From NCBI GenBank assembly GCA_035507155.1, contig DATJOK010000054.1:1-64000 (forward strand): 64,000 nt of DNA, given 5' to 3'. Position numbers and translations under genes: made by a program. The stretch is from DASZHJ01 sp035507155. Its GTDB lineage: Bacteria > Pseudomonadota > Alphaproteobacteria > ATCC43930 > CGMCC-115725. The notes under the pieces are model-generated. The model did not search any database. It saw only the letters and a list, made by a program, of their open reading frames with translations, and had not been told where the DNA came from. Of the stretch, positions 35,377 through 46,419 are shown in pieces (the stretch's first letter is position 1; each line of letters begins with the position of its first letter).

Positions 35377-36348
35377 ATGCGCGCGCCCGAGGCTCCGATC
35401 CTGCTCGTGGGCGGTCCGACCGCAAGCGGCAAATCGGCCCTTGCGGTGGCGATCGCCGAGGAATTCCGTGGCACCGTCATCAATGCGGACAGCATGCAGA
35501 TCTATCGCGATCTCAGCGTGCTGACGGCGCGGCCGGGGGTTGCCGAGGAGGCGCGCGCGCCGCACCGGCTCTATGGCGTCCTCGATGCTTCCGAGGTCTG
35601 CTCGGCTGCCCGATGGCGGGCGCTCGCCGAGACGGAGATCGAGACCGCGCAGGCGGGCGGCCGGCTGCCGGTGATGACCGGCGGTACCGGCCTCTATTTC
35701 AAGGCGCTGCTCGAAGGATTGGCGCCGGTGCCGGAAATCCCGGCGGAGCTGCGTCAGGCGGCTCGCGCGCTCTATCGGGAGCTCGGAGCCGAGGGATTTC
35801 ATGCCCGGCTGGCGGAGCGCGATCCTGGCGCGGCAGAACGACTACCGCCCAGCGACAGGCAACGAATGATCCGGGCTTACGAGGTGGTGGCGGCGACCGG
35901 CCGGCCGCTTGTCGAATGGCAGCGCGGCAGCTCGGCGCCGCTCCGTCATGCGGCTGCCCTGGTGCTTCTGCTGCCGCCCCGCCAGGCGCTCTACGCGGCC
36001 ATCGATCGTCGCGTCGAAGCGATGGCGGAGAAGGGGGCGCTGGAGGAGGTCCGGCGTCTGCTGGGTCGTGGCTTGCCGCCGGAGAACCCCGCGCTGAAGG
36101 CAGTCGGCGTTCCCGAGTTCAGCCGTCATCTGCGCGGGGAGATCCCCCTGGCCGAAGCTGTGGCAGCGGCGCAGCAGGCGACGAGACGCTACGCCAAGCG
36201 ACAGATGACCTGGCTTCGCCATCAGCTTCCGCCTCCCGAAAGCCTGGCGAGCCTGCGGCTAAACGCGCAATTTTCGGAAAGTCTGCTGCCGGAAATTTTT
36301 TCGTTTATTCGCCGCTTTTTATTGACCCATCCCCGGGAAGCTGTCTAG
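35377..36348 (+). CDS. miaA: tRNA dimethylallyltransferase MiaA
   Basis: 323 residues. The P-loop GPTASGKS is at 13-20, followed by the conserved INADSMQIYRDL and TARP. GGTGLYFKALLEGL and the C-terminal RRYAKRQMTWLRHQ are diagnostic. The enzyme transfers dimethylallyl to A37 of tRNAs reading UNN codons. The last 50 bases are unusually AT-rich for this genome (runs of T in TTTTTTCGTTTATTC) and overlap the -35 element of the ilv promoter. Confidence 0.96.
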   Translation: MRAPEAPILLVGGPTASGKSALAVAIAEEFRGTVINADSMQIYRDLSVLTARPGVAEEARAPHRLYGVLDASEVCSAARWRALAETEIETAQAGGRLPVMTGGTGLYFKALLEGLAPVPEIPAELRQAARALYRELGAEGFHARLAERDPGAAERLPPSDRQRMIRAYEVVAATGRPLVEWQRGSSAPLRHAAALVLLLPPRQALYAAIDRRVEAMAEKGALEEVRRLLGRGLPPENPALKAVGVPEFSRHLRGEIPLAEAVAAAQQATRRYAKRQMTWLRHQLPPPESLASLRLNAQFSESLLPEIFSFIRRFLLTHPREAV

Positions 36349-36351
36349 GTT
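36322..36351 (+). promoter_or_regulatory. Putative ilvBNC promoter
   Basis: TTGACC (36322-36327), an 18-base spacer, then TAGGTT (36346-36351). It overlaps the end of miaA, follows an AT-rich stretch that could act as an UP element, and would start transcription near 36358 at the left arm of the leader inverted repeat. Confidence 0.5.
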
Positions 36352-36355
36352 GGCC

Positions 36356-36436
36356 TTTCGCGCGGGATGGGAGGCTAGCGGCGTGGCCGTTGCTCCGTGG
36401 ACGGAGTAGCGAGCGGATGCCGCGTCCCGCGCGAAA
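36356..36436 (+). promoter_or_regulatory. Structured leader of ilvB with 12-bp perfect inverted repeat
   Basis: TTTCGCGCGGGA (36356-36367) and TCCCGCGCGAAA (36425-36436) are perfect reverse complements enclosing 57 bases. A second internal hairpin, CTCCGT-GG-ACGGAG, lies at about 36393-36406. There is no T-run, so this is not a plain terminator. It lies directly before the AAGGAGAGG ribosome site of ilvB and could control translation or attenuation of the branched-chain operon. Confidence 0.6.
36383..36409 (+). CDS. Possible 8-residue leader peptide upstream of ilvB
   Basis: GTG 36383 opens a tiny frame reading MAVAPWTE then TAG, with GGGAGG eight bases upstream. It lies inside the leader inverted repeat and overlaps the internal hairpin, the geometry expected of an attenuator. 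It has only one Val and no Ile or Leu, which argues against a classical ilv leader peptide. Confidence is low. Confidence 0.25.
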   Translation: MAVAPWTE

Positions 36437-36465
36437 ACATTACGCTTTCAAAAAGGAGAGGTGTT

Positions 36466-38226
36466 ATGTCGGCGACCGCGATGCCCGGTGCGGAGATGAT
36501 CATCAAGGCCCTGGTGGACCAGGGCGTTGAGGTCGTTTTCGGCTATCCCGGCGGCGCGGTATTGCCGATCTACGACGCGCTCTTCAAGCAGAACCGGCTG
36601 CGCCACATCCTCGTCCGCCACGAGCAGGCGGCAGTGCATGCCGCCGAAGGCTATGCGCGCTCGACGGGCAAGGTGGGCGTCGTGCTGGTGACCAGCGGCC
36701 CGGGGGCGACCAACGCGGTCACCGGCCTCACCGACGCGCTCATGGATTCGATTCCGATCGTCTGCCTGACGGGTCAGGTGCCGACGCATCTGATCGGCAA
36801 CGACGCCTTCCAGGAGGCGGACACGACCGGCATCACGCGCCCCTGCACGAAGCACAATTACCTCGTGAAGGACGTCAACGATCTATCGCGCATGATGCAC
36901 GAGGCGTTCTACGTCGCGCGCACCGGGCGTCCGGGTCCGGTGGTGGTGGACCTGCCGAAGGACATCCTCTTCGCCGAGGGCACCTACACGCCGCCCGCCA
37001 GCGTCCAGCACAAGACCTACCGTCCGCAGACCAGGCCCGACAGCGCGAAGGTCGCCGAGGCGGTGGCGCTGATGGCCGAGGCGAAGCGGCCCATCTTCTA
37101 CGGCGGCGGCGGACTCATCAATTCCGGCGAGCGCGCCTGCGCGCTCTTCAAGGAACTCGCCCAGCTTACCGGCTTTCCGGTGACGCTGACGCTGATGGGG
37201 CTCGGCGCTTATCCGGCTTCGGACAAGCAGTTCCTCGGCATGCTGGGCATGCATGGCACTTACGAGGCGAACCTCGCCATGCACGGCTGCGACGTGATGA
37301 TCAACATCGGCGCGCGCTTCGACGATCGCGTCACCGGGCGTCTCAACGCTTTCTCGCCCAACTCCAAGAAGATCCACGTCGACATCGATCAATCCTCGGT
37401 GAACAAAAACGTCCGCATCGATCTGCCGATCATCGCCGACGCCGCCGAGACCCTTGCGGAGATGACCAGGATCTGGAAGGCGAAGCGGGCGCAGCCCGAT
37501 GCCAAAGCGCTTGCCGCCTGGTGGAAGCAGATCGATGCCTGGCGCGGCCGTGACTGCCTTCGCTACCAGAAGACCGACCGCGTCATCAAGCCGCAATACG
37601 CGCTGGAGCGGCTTTATGCCCTGACCCGCGGGCGCGACCTCTACATCACCACCGAGGTCGGGCAGCACCAGATGTGGGCGGCGCAGTTCCTGAAGTTCGA
37701 GGCCCCGCGTCATTGGATGACGTCGGGTGGCCTCGGCACCATGGGTTATGGCCTGCCGGCGGCAATGGGCGTCCAGATCGCGCATCCCGATGGGCTGGTG
37801 ATCGACGTCGCCGGCGAGGCGTCGATCCTGATGAACATTCAGGAAATGTCGACGGTGATGCAGTACCGCCTGCCGGTGAAGGTGTTCATCCTCAACAACC
37901 AGTACATGGGGATGGTGCGCCAGTGGCAGGAACTGCTGCATGGCGGGCGCTACTCCGAGAGCTATACGGACTCGCTGCCGGATTTCGTGAAGCTGGCGGA
38001 AGCCTTCGGCGCGCGCGGCCTGAGAGCCACCAAGCCCAGCGAGGTGGACGACGTCATCAACGAGATGCTGAAGATTGAAGGCCCTGTCATCGTCGACGTC
38101 GCGGTCGATCAGACTGAGAACTGCTTCCCGATGATCCCGTCGGGAGCCGCGCACAACGAGATGCTGCTCGGACCGGAAGACAAGGTAGGCGGGCCGGTAT
38201 CGGAAGAGGGCATGGTCCTCGTATAG
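36466..38226 (+). CDS. ilvB: Acetolactate synthase large (catalytic) subunit
   Basis: 586 residues from ATG 36466, with a strong AAGGAGAGG site. The catalytic Glu of thiamine enzymes is in VRHEQAAVHAAEGYAR, FAD-binding is in the central domain, and the C-terminal diphosphate-binding region includes GLGTMGYGLPAAMG and GEASILMNIQEM, then NNQYMGMV. It condenses pyruvate with pyruvate or 2-oxobutyrate, the first common step of Val, Leu and Ile synthesis. It is first gene of ilvB-ilvN-ilvC; ilvN follows after about 90 bp. Confidence 0.96.
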   Translation: MSATAMPGAEMIIKALVDQGVEVVFGYPGGAVLPIYDALFKQNRLRHILVRHEQAAVHAAEGYARSTGKVGVVLVTSGPGATNAVTGLTDALMDSIPIVCLTGQVPTHLIGNDAFQEADTTGITRPCTKHNYLVKDVNDLSRMMHEAFYVARTGRPGPVVVDLPKDILFAEGTYTPPASVQHKTYRPQTRPDSAKVAEAVALMAEAKRPIFYGGGGLINSGERACALFKELAQLTGFPVTLTLMGLGAYPASDKQFLGMLGMHGTYEANLAMHGCDVMINIGARFDDRVTGRLNAFSPNSKKIHVDIDQSSVNKNVRIDLPIIADAAETLAEMTRIWKAKRAQPDAKALAAWWKQIDAWRGRDCLRYQKTDRVIKPQYALERLYALTRGRDLYITTEVGQHQMWAAQFLKFEAPRHWMTSGGLGTMGYGLPAAMGVQIAHPDGLVIDVAGEASILMNIQEMSTVMQYRLPVKVFILNNQYMGMVRQWQELLHGGRYSESYTDSLPDFVKLAEAFGARGLRATKPSEVDDVINEMLKIEGPVIVDVAVDQTENCFPMIPSGAAHNEMLLGPEDKVGGPVSEEGMVLV

Positions 38227-38316
38227 CGGAGACCTGCGATTCCCCGAACCCGATCCGTGTCTCTCAAGACGAAGGCGCGCCCGGCAAAGGCCAGGGCGCG
38301 CCCGAAGGAGCCTACC

Positions 38317-38844
38317 GTGAGCGGCAACAGCGGCAGCAAGAGCGATATCGAACAGCATACGATCGCCGTGCTCGTGGATAACGAGCCTGGCGTCCTCGCC
38401 CGTGTCATCGGTCTCTTTTCCGGCCGTGGCTACAACATCGAGAGTCTGACCGTCGCCGTTGTCGACCGCGAGCGCGGCCTCTCGCGCATCACCATCGTCA
38501 CCTCTGGCACGCCGATGATCATCGAGCAGATCAAGGCACAGCTGCGTCGACTGGTTCCGGTGCACGGCGTGCGCGATCTCACCGAGGAGGGCACCTACGT
38601 CGAGCGCGAGCTCGCGCTGATCAAAATGCAGGGATCCGGGGAGAAGCGGATCGAGTCGATGCGGCTCGCCGATATCTTCCGCGCGCGGGTCGTCGATGCG
38701 ACCGTGGAGAGCTTCGTCTTCGAGATGACCGGCTCGACCCAGAAGCTCGACGCTTTCATCAACTTGATGGAGCCGCTGGGGCTCGTCGACGTGTCGCGCA
38801 CCGGCGTGGTCGCGATGTCGCGCGGCTCCGGCAATCTGTCTTAA
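38317..38844 (+). CDS. ilvN: Acetolactate synthase small (regulatory) subunit
   Basis: 175 residues from GTG 38317, chosen because AAGGAG lies six bases upstream; GTG 38257 would add 20 basic residues. The N-terminal ACT domain (HTIAVLVDNEPGVLARVIGL, then FSGRGYNIESLTV) binds valine for feedback inhibition. The C-terminal domain with RIESMRLADIFRARVVD and SFVFEMTGSTQKLDAFI activates the large subunit. Confidence 0.95.
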   Translation: MSGNSGSKSDIEQHTIAVLVDNEPGVLARVIGLFSGRGYNIESLTVAVVDRERGLSRITIVTSGTPMIIEQIKAQLRRLVPVHGVRDLTEEGTYVERELALIKMQGSGEKRIESMRLADIFRARVVDATVESFVFEMTGSTQKLDAFINLMEPLGLVDVSRTGVVAMSRGSGNLS

Positions 38845-38877
38845 GTCTCTCAACCGTTCGACACGAAGGGAAAAGCC

Positions 38878-39897
<1,020 letters not shown>

Positions 39898-39921
39898 TCG
39901 TCTTCGACGCCGCTGCGATCG

Positions 39922-39949
39922 ACGGCCGGGAAGCACGCTTCCCGGCCGT
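39922..39949 (+). terminator. Terminator-like hairpin after ilvC
   Basis: A perfect 12-bp stem, ACGGCCGGGAAG / CTTCCCGGCCGT, closes a CACG loop 24 bp after the ilvC stop. Only a short T-rich tail (TGCTGTTTACC) follows, so termination may be partly factor-dependent. Confidence 0.75.
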
Positions 39950-40435
39950 TGCTGTTTACCATGCTGAATCCAGCACTTGCGGCTCGCTCTCGAAACCGGA
40001 TAGAAGTAACAGCGCATCCGGTCGGTTGGGCCGTCGTTAATTCGTTGTTAAGGCTGATAAAGAGCCTGAGTTTGACGGTGTAGCCCAAGACGGCCGATAT
40101 CAGCGGAAAGGGGTCGGTTGATACCCTCCTCAACACGATCGAAGCCATCGTGCCGCATATCCGGGAATGCCTGCTTTTGCCGATGAACGCCATGAGCGAC
40201 GAGGTCGGTTTCGGGCTGTGCGGCCGCATTTTCGGCTGCCGGGAATCGGCATCGGCGAATGGCGGGCGGGATGGCGGCGACGCGGCGGTCTGGACCTCGG
40301 CGGCGAGGCCGGCGAACCTGTCGCGCTTTTCGCTAACGGGTCAGATTTTTCGGCGGTTTGTTGGTTAATTCTTAGTATTTGAGGTGTAGAAGACAGAAGG
40401 CTCATCCTTCGAACAAGGGCAGATTGCAGGGCACT
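39950..40435 (+). promoter_or_regulatory. 486-bp non-coding region upstream of mreB
   Basis: Between the ilvC hairpin and mreB I see no convincing gene. Two overlapping frames of about 70 codons (from 40150 and 40167) have no family features and look fortuitous. The last 100 bases include an AT-rich stretch (TTTGTTGGTTAATTCTTAGTATTTGAGG around 40356-40384), the most likely place for the promoter of the rod-shape operon. The long leader before mreB may carry regulation. Confidence 0.4.
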
Positions 40436-41476
<1,041 letters not shown>

Positions 41477-41588
41477 CCTTTTGCTAGTATCTCTACCCAC
41501 GAGATGCCCTTGAGGGCGCCGTGGAGCCACCGATCGGGGGAACGGGGGCGGGGCTTACGGGGAATGGTTTAGGCGACGGAGTCTTAGG

Positions 41589-42500
41589 GTGCGGGAGCGG
41601 GCGGGAACTGTGTCGCGACTCGCGCTGCCGGTCAGGGCGGCTGCACAACGCGTCGCGCTTCCCTTTCTCATCTTCCTGTCGGCCATGCTGGTCGTGCTCG
41701 GTAAGGCCGACATCCTGCTTTTCGATCGGGCGCGCACCAGCGTCAGTGATGCCCTAGCTCCCGTTCTCGATGCGGTTGCCCAGCCCCTCGGTACCGTGGC
41801 GGCAGGGGTCCGCAGCGTCGAGGATCTCTTCTCAGTCTACGGCGAGAACCGGCGGCTCCGCGAGGAGAACCAGCGCCTCCTGCAGTGGCAGGAGGTGGCG
41901 CGCCGTCTCGAGACTGAGAACACGGAGCTCAAGGGCCTCCTGCATTTCGAGCCGCAGGACGTCCATGGCTACATTACCGGTCGGGTGATCGCCAACTCCG
42001 GCGGCGCCTTCCTCCGCAACGTGCTGGTGGATGTCGGCGCCCGCGAGGGCGTCGAGCGTGGCCAGGCCGCGATCGCCGGCGAGGGCATCGTGGGGCGCGT
42101 CGCCGAGGTGGGAAGCCGGGCTGCCCGCGTCCTGCTGGTCACTGACCTCAACTCCCGCATTCCCGTGGTGCTTGATTCTTCGCGCGACCGGGCCGTGCTC
42201 GCGGGTGACAACACCGCTCGTCCACGCCTCATCTATCTACCCAGCAAGGCTACGGTGAAGGTGGGCGATCGCATCGTCACGTCCGGGAGCGGCGGAATCT
42301 TTCCGCCAGGTCTTCCGGTGGGCGTGGTGGCCTCGATCGACAACGGCCTCGTTCGCGTCGAGCCCTATGCTGAGCTTTCCCATCTCGAATACGTCCGCAT
42401 CGTCGACTTCGGCCTGAGCGGTGTCCTGCCCCAGAGCGCCATCCCGATGCCGAAGGCGCCCAAGGGAGCCCGCCGCGCGCCGGATACCGAGGCGCCCTGA
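41589..42500 (+). CDS. mreC: Rod-shape-determining protein MreC
   Basis: 303 residues from GTG 41589. One N-terminal transmembrane helix (VALPFLIFLSAMLVVLGKADI) is followed by a coiled coil (NRRLREENQRLLQWQEVARR) and two beta-barrel domains with ARVLLVTDLNSRIPVV and GDRIVTSGSGGIFPPGLPVG. MreC scaffolds the elongasome in the periplasm and activates PBP2. A GTG at 41610 is an alternative start. The stop overlaps mreD by one base. Confidence 0.95.
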   Translation: MRERAGTVSRLALPVRAAAQRVALPFLIFLSAMLVVLGKADILLFDRARTSVSDALAPVLDAVAQPLGTVAAGVRSVEDLFSVYGENRRLREENQRLLQWQEVARRLETENTELKGLLHFEPQDVHGYITGRVIANSGGAFLRNVLVDVGAREGVERGQAAIAGEGIVGRVAEVGSRAARVLLVTDLNSRIPVVLDSSRDRAVLAGDNTARPRLIYLPSKATVKVGDRIVTSGSGGIFPPGLPVGVVASIDNGLVRVEPYAELSHLEYVRIVDFGLSGVLPQSAIPMPKAPKGARRAPDTEAP

Positions 42501-43027
42501 TGAGAGCGCCCGTGAAGCCGGTGTTGTTCCAACGCGACACGGGGCTCTTCAATCGGTTGATGCCAACCGCGACCACTTTCTTCTGCGTCTTCGCGACGGT
42601 CGTGCCCCTGCATCTCCCGGGCTTTGCCGTAGTAACACCGTCCTTCGTGCTGATGGCGGTCTACCACTGGTCGATCTACAGGCCCGACTTGTTGCCCTTC
42701 GTCGCCACCTTCGCTGCCGGATTGCTGCTCGATCTGCTGAACGGGGCGCCGCTCGGTATCTCCTCCCTCGTGCTGCTGCTGGCACGGGCTCTGGTGCTGA
42801 GCCAGCGCGGCGTGTTCGTGGGGCACGGCTTCACCGTGGTCTGGGCGGGATTTGTTGGCCTGGCCGCGGCTGCTGTCGTCTTCGAGTGGCTGATCGTCAG
42901 CCTCTTCTACGGCATGGTGCTCGACCCGCGACCTTTTGTGTTCCAGGCGGTGCTGACAGTCTCGACCTACCCTGTGGTAAGTTACCTGCTCGTGCGAGTG
43001 CAGCGCGGCCTGCTGATGCGAGCCTGA
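42500..43027 (+). CDS. mreD: Rod-shape-determining protein MreD
   Basis: 175 residues, highly hydrophobic with about five or six transmembrane segments (for example FVATFAAGLLLDLLNGAPLG, with the conserved LLDLL-x-GAPLG pattern, and LVLLLARALVL). MreD links MreC and the synthase complex in the inner membrane. It starts in the last base of mreC (TGATG) and ends 1 bp before mrdA, so all are translationally coupled. Confidence 0.93.
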   Translation: MRAPVKPVLFQRDTGLFNRLMPTATTFFCVFATVVPLHLPGFAVVTPSFVLMAVYHWSIYRPDLLPFVATFAAGLLLDLLNGAPLGISSLVLLLARALVLSQRGVFVGHGFTVVWAGFVGLAAAAVVFEWLIVSLFYGMVLDPRPFVFQAVLTVSTYPVVSYLLVRVQRGLLMRA

Positions 43028-43028
43028 C

Positions 43029-44924
43029 ATGCAACGCGAGAACAAGCGGACCAAACTCCTGACCCGGCGCGCCGCCATCATTGGCGGCGCAAAGGTGGGG
43101 TTGCTCGGCGCGCTCGCAGGACGGCTCTATTACCTCCAGGTCATGCAAGCGGACCGCTACGCGATGTTGGCGGACGAGAATCGGATCAACCTCCGCCTGC
43201 TGGCGCCGCCGCGCGGGCTGATCACCGATCGCTTCGGCGTCGCGATGGCGTCCAACCGCCAGAATTATCGCGTCGTGCTGGTTGCCGAGCAGGCCGGCGA
43301 TATCGATTCCACGCTCGATGCGGTGGGCGCCCTCATCACGCTCTCCGAGACCGACCGCCGTCGCGTGTTGCGCGAGATCCGTCGCAAGCACAGCTTCGTG
43401 CCGGTGGTGGTGCGGGAGAATCTGAGCTGGGACGAGATGGCGCGCATCGAGGTCAACGCGCCGGAGCTGCCCGGTGTCTCCATCGAGCAGGGGCTGACCC
43501 GTCACTATCCGTTCGGCGAAATGGCATCGCATGTCGTGGGATATGTGGCGGCGGTCTCCGAGAAGGAGCTCACCGGGGATCCGCTGCTGGAGCTGCCGGA
43601 TTTCCGCATCGGCAAGAACGGCGCCGAGAAGACCCACGATCTGGCGTTGCGGGGCAAGGCCGGCACCAGCCAGGTGGAGGTCAATGCCTTCGGTCGCGTG
43701 GTGCGCGAGCTCTCGCGCGAGGAGGGCACGCCCGGCCAGGAAGTGACCCTGACGATCGACGCCGAGCTGCAGCAATTCGCCGCTCAGCGCTGCGTCAGCG
43801 AAGGGAGCGTTGCGTGCGTCGTCATGGATGCGCCCACCGGCGAGGTCCTGGCCATGGTGGCGGTGCCCGGCTACGACCCCGCCGCCTTTGCCGCCGGCCT
43901 GACCTCGGCGATGTGGCGAGAGCTCACCGAGAATCCTTTCAACCCACTCACCAACAAGACTATCAGCGGCGTCTATGCTCCGGGCTCGACCTTCAAGCCG
44001 ATGGTGGCGCTCGCGGCCCTCGATGCCGGCGTGGCGACACCCGAGAGCCGCGTGTCGTGCCCCGGCCACTTCGACCTCGGCAATACCGTGTTCCACTGCT
44101 GGAAGAAGGGCGGCCACGGTTCCCTCGACATGCACGGAGGCATCAAGAACTCGTGCGACGTCTATTTCTACGAGATGGCGCGCCGCCTTGGCATCGACCG
44201 CATTGCGGCGATGGCGCAGCGCTTCGGCTTCGGTGCTCCGCTCGGCATCGACGTGCCCGACGAGAAGGGCGGCTTGATCCCGACCCGGGACTGGAAGTTC
44301 AGCCGCTTCGGCATTCCCTGGCAGCCCGGCGAGACCATCAGCTGCGGCATCGGCCAGGGCTATATCACGGCGACCCCCCTGCAGCTTGCCACCATGGTCT
44401 GTCGTCTCGTCACCAATCGCGTCGTCGTGCCTCGGCTCACCCGCACCGCCGGCGTGATGACGGCCGACCAGGACTTGGCCGCCTTGGCGAGTTTTGGCAC
44501 CCTCAATGTTGCACCGCGCGATCTGCAGGTGGTGCTTGACGGCATGAACGCGGTGGTGAACGAGCCGGGCGGCACCGCCTACAGCGCCCGCATCAAGGAT
44601 CCGGCGCTTGCCATGGGCGGCAAGTCCGGGACCGCCCAGGTTCGCCACATCACTCTGGCAGAGCGCGAGCACGGCCTTCCCAAGATCAAGGACACGCCCT
44701 GGAAGGAGCGCGATCACGCGCTCTTCGTCTCCTTCGCGCCGGTGAGCGCGCCGCGCTACGTCTGCGCGGTCGTGGTCGAGCACGGTGGCGAGAGCGCCGG
44801 TGGAGGTTCCGCGGTGGCGGCACCGATCTGTGCCGACGTGCTGGTGGAGGCGCAGAAGCGTGATCCCGCCCGGCGCGTGCCCGACAGCCGCATCGCCACC
44901 GATCGCGTGATGCAGCGCGGGTAG
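43029..44924 (+). CDS. mrdA: Penicillin-binding protein 2, elongasome transpeptidase
   Basis: 631 residues. An N-terminal anchor (AAIIGGAKVGLLGALAGRLYYLQ) precedes the dimerisation domain with RGLITDRFG. The transpeptidase domain has the three penicilloyl-serine motifs: STFK at 320-323 (nucleophile Ser320), SCD at 375-377 and KSGT at 532-535. It cross-links peptidoglycan during side-wall growth with RodA as partner. The rodA gene follows 12 bp downstream. Confidence 0.96.
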   Translation: MQRENKRTKLLTRRAAIIGGAKVGLLGALAGRLYYLQVMQADRYAMLADENRINLRLLAPPRGLITDRFGVAMASNRQNYRVVLVAEQAGDIDSTLDAVGALITLSETDRRRVLREIRRKHSFVPVVVRENLSWDEMARIEVNAPELPGVSIEQGLTRHYPFGEMASHVVGYVAAVSEKELTGDPLLELPDFRIGKNGAEKTHDLALRGKAGTSQVEVNAFGRVVRELSREEGTPGQEVTLTIDAELQQFAAQRCVSEGSVACVVMDAPTGEVLAMVAVPGYDPAAFAAGLTSAMWRELTENPFNPLTNKTISGVYAPGSTFKPMVALAALDAGVATPESRVSCPGHFDLGNTVFHCWKKGGHGSLDMHGGIKNSCDVYFYEMARRLGIDRIAAMAQRFGFGAPLGIDVPDEKGGLIPTRDWKFSRFGIPWQPGETISCGIGQGYITATPLQLATMVCRLVTNRVVVPRLTRTAGVMTADQDLAALASFGTLNVAPRDLQVVLDGMNAVVNEPGGTAYSARIKDPALAMGGKSGTAQVRHITLAEREHGLPKIKDTPWKERDHALFVSFAPVSAPRYVCAVVVEHGGESAGGGSAVAAPICADVLVEAQKRDPARRVPDSRIATDRVMQRG

Positions 44925-44936
44925 GGACAGGCAGCC

Positions 44937-46091
44937 ATGGCCTCATCGTCGCTCGACGTCGGCGGCTCGCCGCGGCTCAGCCTTTCCGAGAAGGTCTGGA
45001 ACGTCAATTGGGGCTTGGTGCTGCTGCTGACGCTTCTCGCGTGCATCGGCTTTGCCATGCTCTATTCTGCCGCCAACGGCCACTGGGAGCCGTGGGCCGG
45101 CAAGCAGATCATCCGCTACGTCGTCGCCGTCGTGGTGATGCTCGGCGCAGCGATGGTGGATATCCGGACCTGGTATCGGGTTGCCTATCCTTTCTGGTGG
45201 ATCGCCTTCGCACTGCTGGTCGCGGTGGAAGTGCGCGGCGCGGTCGGGATGGGCGCGCAGCGCTGGATCGATCTCGGCGTGATCCAGCTGCAGCCTTCGG
45301 AGCTGATGAAGATCGCCGTGGTGCTCGCGCTGGCGCGCTATTTCCACGGCGTTCCCGTCGAGGAAATCGGCCGGCCGCTGCCGCTGATCATCCCGGCCAT
45401 CGGTGTTTTCGCCCCTGCCATTCTGGTGCTGAAGCAGCCGGACCTGGGCACCGCCATGATGCTGGTATTGGGCGGCGGCATGATTTTCTTCCTGTCGGGA
45501 GTCCGCGCGTGGATGTTCGGTGCAGTGATGGCTTTGGCAGGCGCGGCGATGCCGCTCGCCTGGCATCATCTGCGCGACTATCAGAAGAACCGCCTGCTGA
45601 CCTTCCTCGATCCGGAGAATGATCCGCTGGGCGCGGGCTATCACAGCCTGCAGTCGAAGATCGCCATCGGCTCCGGCGGCATGTTCGGCAAGGGTTTTCT
45701 CCAGGGCACCCAGAGCCATTTGAGCTTCCTGCCGGAGAAGCAGACCGACTTCATCTTCACCATGCTGGCGGAGGAGTGGGGTCTGGTAGGCGGCATCACG
45801 CTCCTCGGCCTCTACACGCTGGTCTTCATCTACGGCTACGCCATCGCGTTCCGCAGCCGCAGCCATTTCGGCCGCATGCTGGCGCTCGGCATCACGGTGA
45901 ACTTCTTTCTCTACGTCTTCATCAACACGGCGATGGTGATGGGCCTCATTCCTGTGGTGGGCGTGCCCCTGCCGCTGGTCTCTTATGGCGGCACCGCCAT
46001 GCTGACGGTGATGTTCGGCTTCGGCCTGCTGATGAGCGTCTATATCCACCGCGATGCCCGCTTCGGTCGCTTCGGAGAGGGCGACGGCTGA
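44937..46091 (+). CDS. rodA: Peptidoglycan glycosyltransferase RodA
   Basis: 384 residues with about ten transmembrane helices. SEDS signatures include GAQRWIDLGVIQLQPSELMK, KQPDLGTAMML, FLPEKQTDFIFTMLAEEWG (with the catalytic-site Asp) and GVPLPLVSYGGTAML. RodA polymerises glycan strands from lipid II during elongation, paired with PBP2. Last gene of the operon. A GC-rich imperfect hairpin (GAGCGGGT-CGAA-ACCCGGCTC, about 46109-46129) follows and may terminate transcription. Confidence 0.96.
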   Translation: MASSSLDVGGSPRLSLSEKVWNVNWGLVLLLTLLACIGFAMLYSAANGHWEPWAGKQIIRYVVAVVVMLGAAMVDIRTWYRVAYPFWWIAFALLVAVEVRGAVGMGAQRWIDLGVIQLQPSELMKIAVVLALARYFHGVPVEEIGRPLPLIIPAIGVFAPAILVLKQPDLGTAMMLVLGGGMIFFLSGVRAWMFGAVMALAGAAMPLAWHHLRDYQKNRLLTFLDPENDPLGAGYHSLQSKIAIGSGGMFGKGFLQGTQSHLSFLPEKQTDFIFTMLAEEWGLVGGITLLGLYTLVFIYGYAIAFRSRSHFGRMLALGITVNFFLYVFINTAMVMGLIPVVGVPLPLVSYGGTAMLTVMFGFGLLMSVYIHRDARFGRFGEGDG

Positions 46092-46127
46092 GCTGATTGA
46101 GGTGTGCCGAGCGGGTCGAAACCCGGC

Positions 46128-46156
46128 TCGACAAGCCCTGCCTCCCTTGCTATACA
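46128..46156 (+). promoter_or_regulatory. Putative promoter of tRNA-Lys
   Basis: TCGACA (46128-46133), 17 bases, TATACA (46151-46156), predicting a transcript start near 46163, ten bases before the tRNA. Confidence 0.55.
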
Positions 46157-46172
46157 GCCGCCTCCCCGCGAC

Positions 46173-46248
<76 letters not shown>

Positions 46249-46419
46249 ATCTCAAATAGTTAGCGACGATACTGGTGGACGCCGGGAGATGCGGTCGCTG
46301 GCCGGCGAGGGTCGGGGACGGCGCGTCACCCCCGTATCGGGCGGGCGCCCCAGGCGTTGCTGTGCCGCTCGCGTCTGAGGGCTTCTCTCAGTTGCGAGCG
46401 ACTCCGTCAGCATCCTGCC

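Noticed and set aside
36356..36436. An intrinsic terminator before ilvB
   Set aside because: The 12-bp stem encloses 57 bases and is followed by an A-rich leader and a strong ribosome site, with no T-run.
40150..40382. Two overlapping 71-72 codon ORFs upstream of mreB
   Set aside because: They read the same bases in different frames, have no family features and no convincing ribosome site.
46249..46419. A second tRNA or small gene after tRNA-Lys
   Set aside because: No cloverleaf or convincing frame is visible. The frame opening at 46275 has no family features and runs into the antisense of the HD gene.
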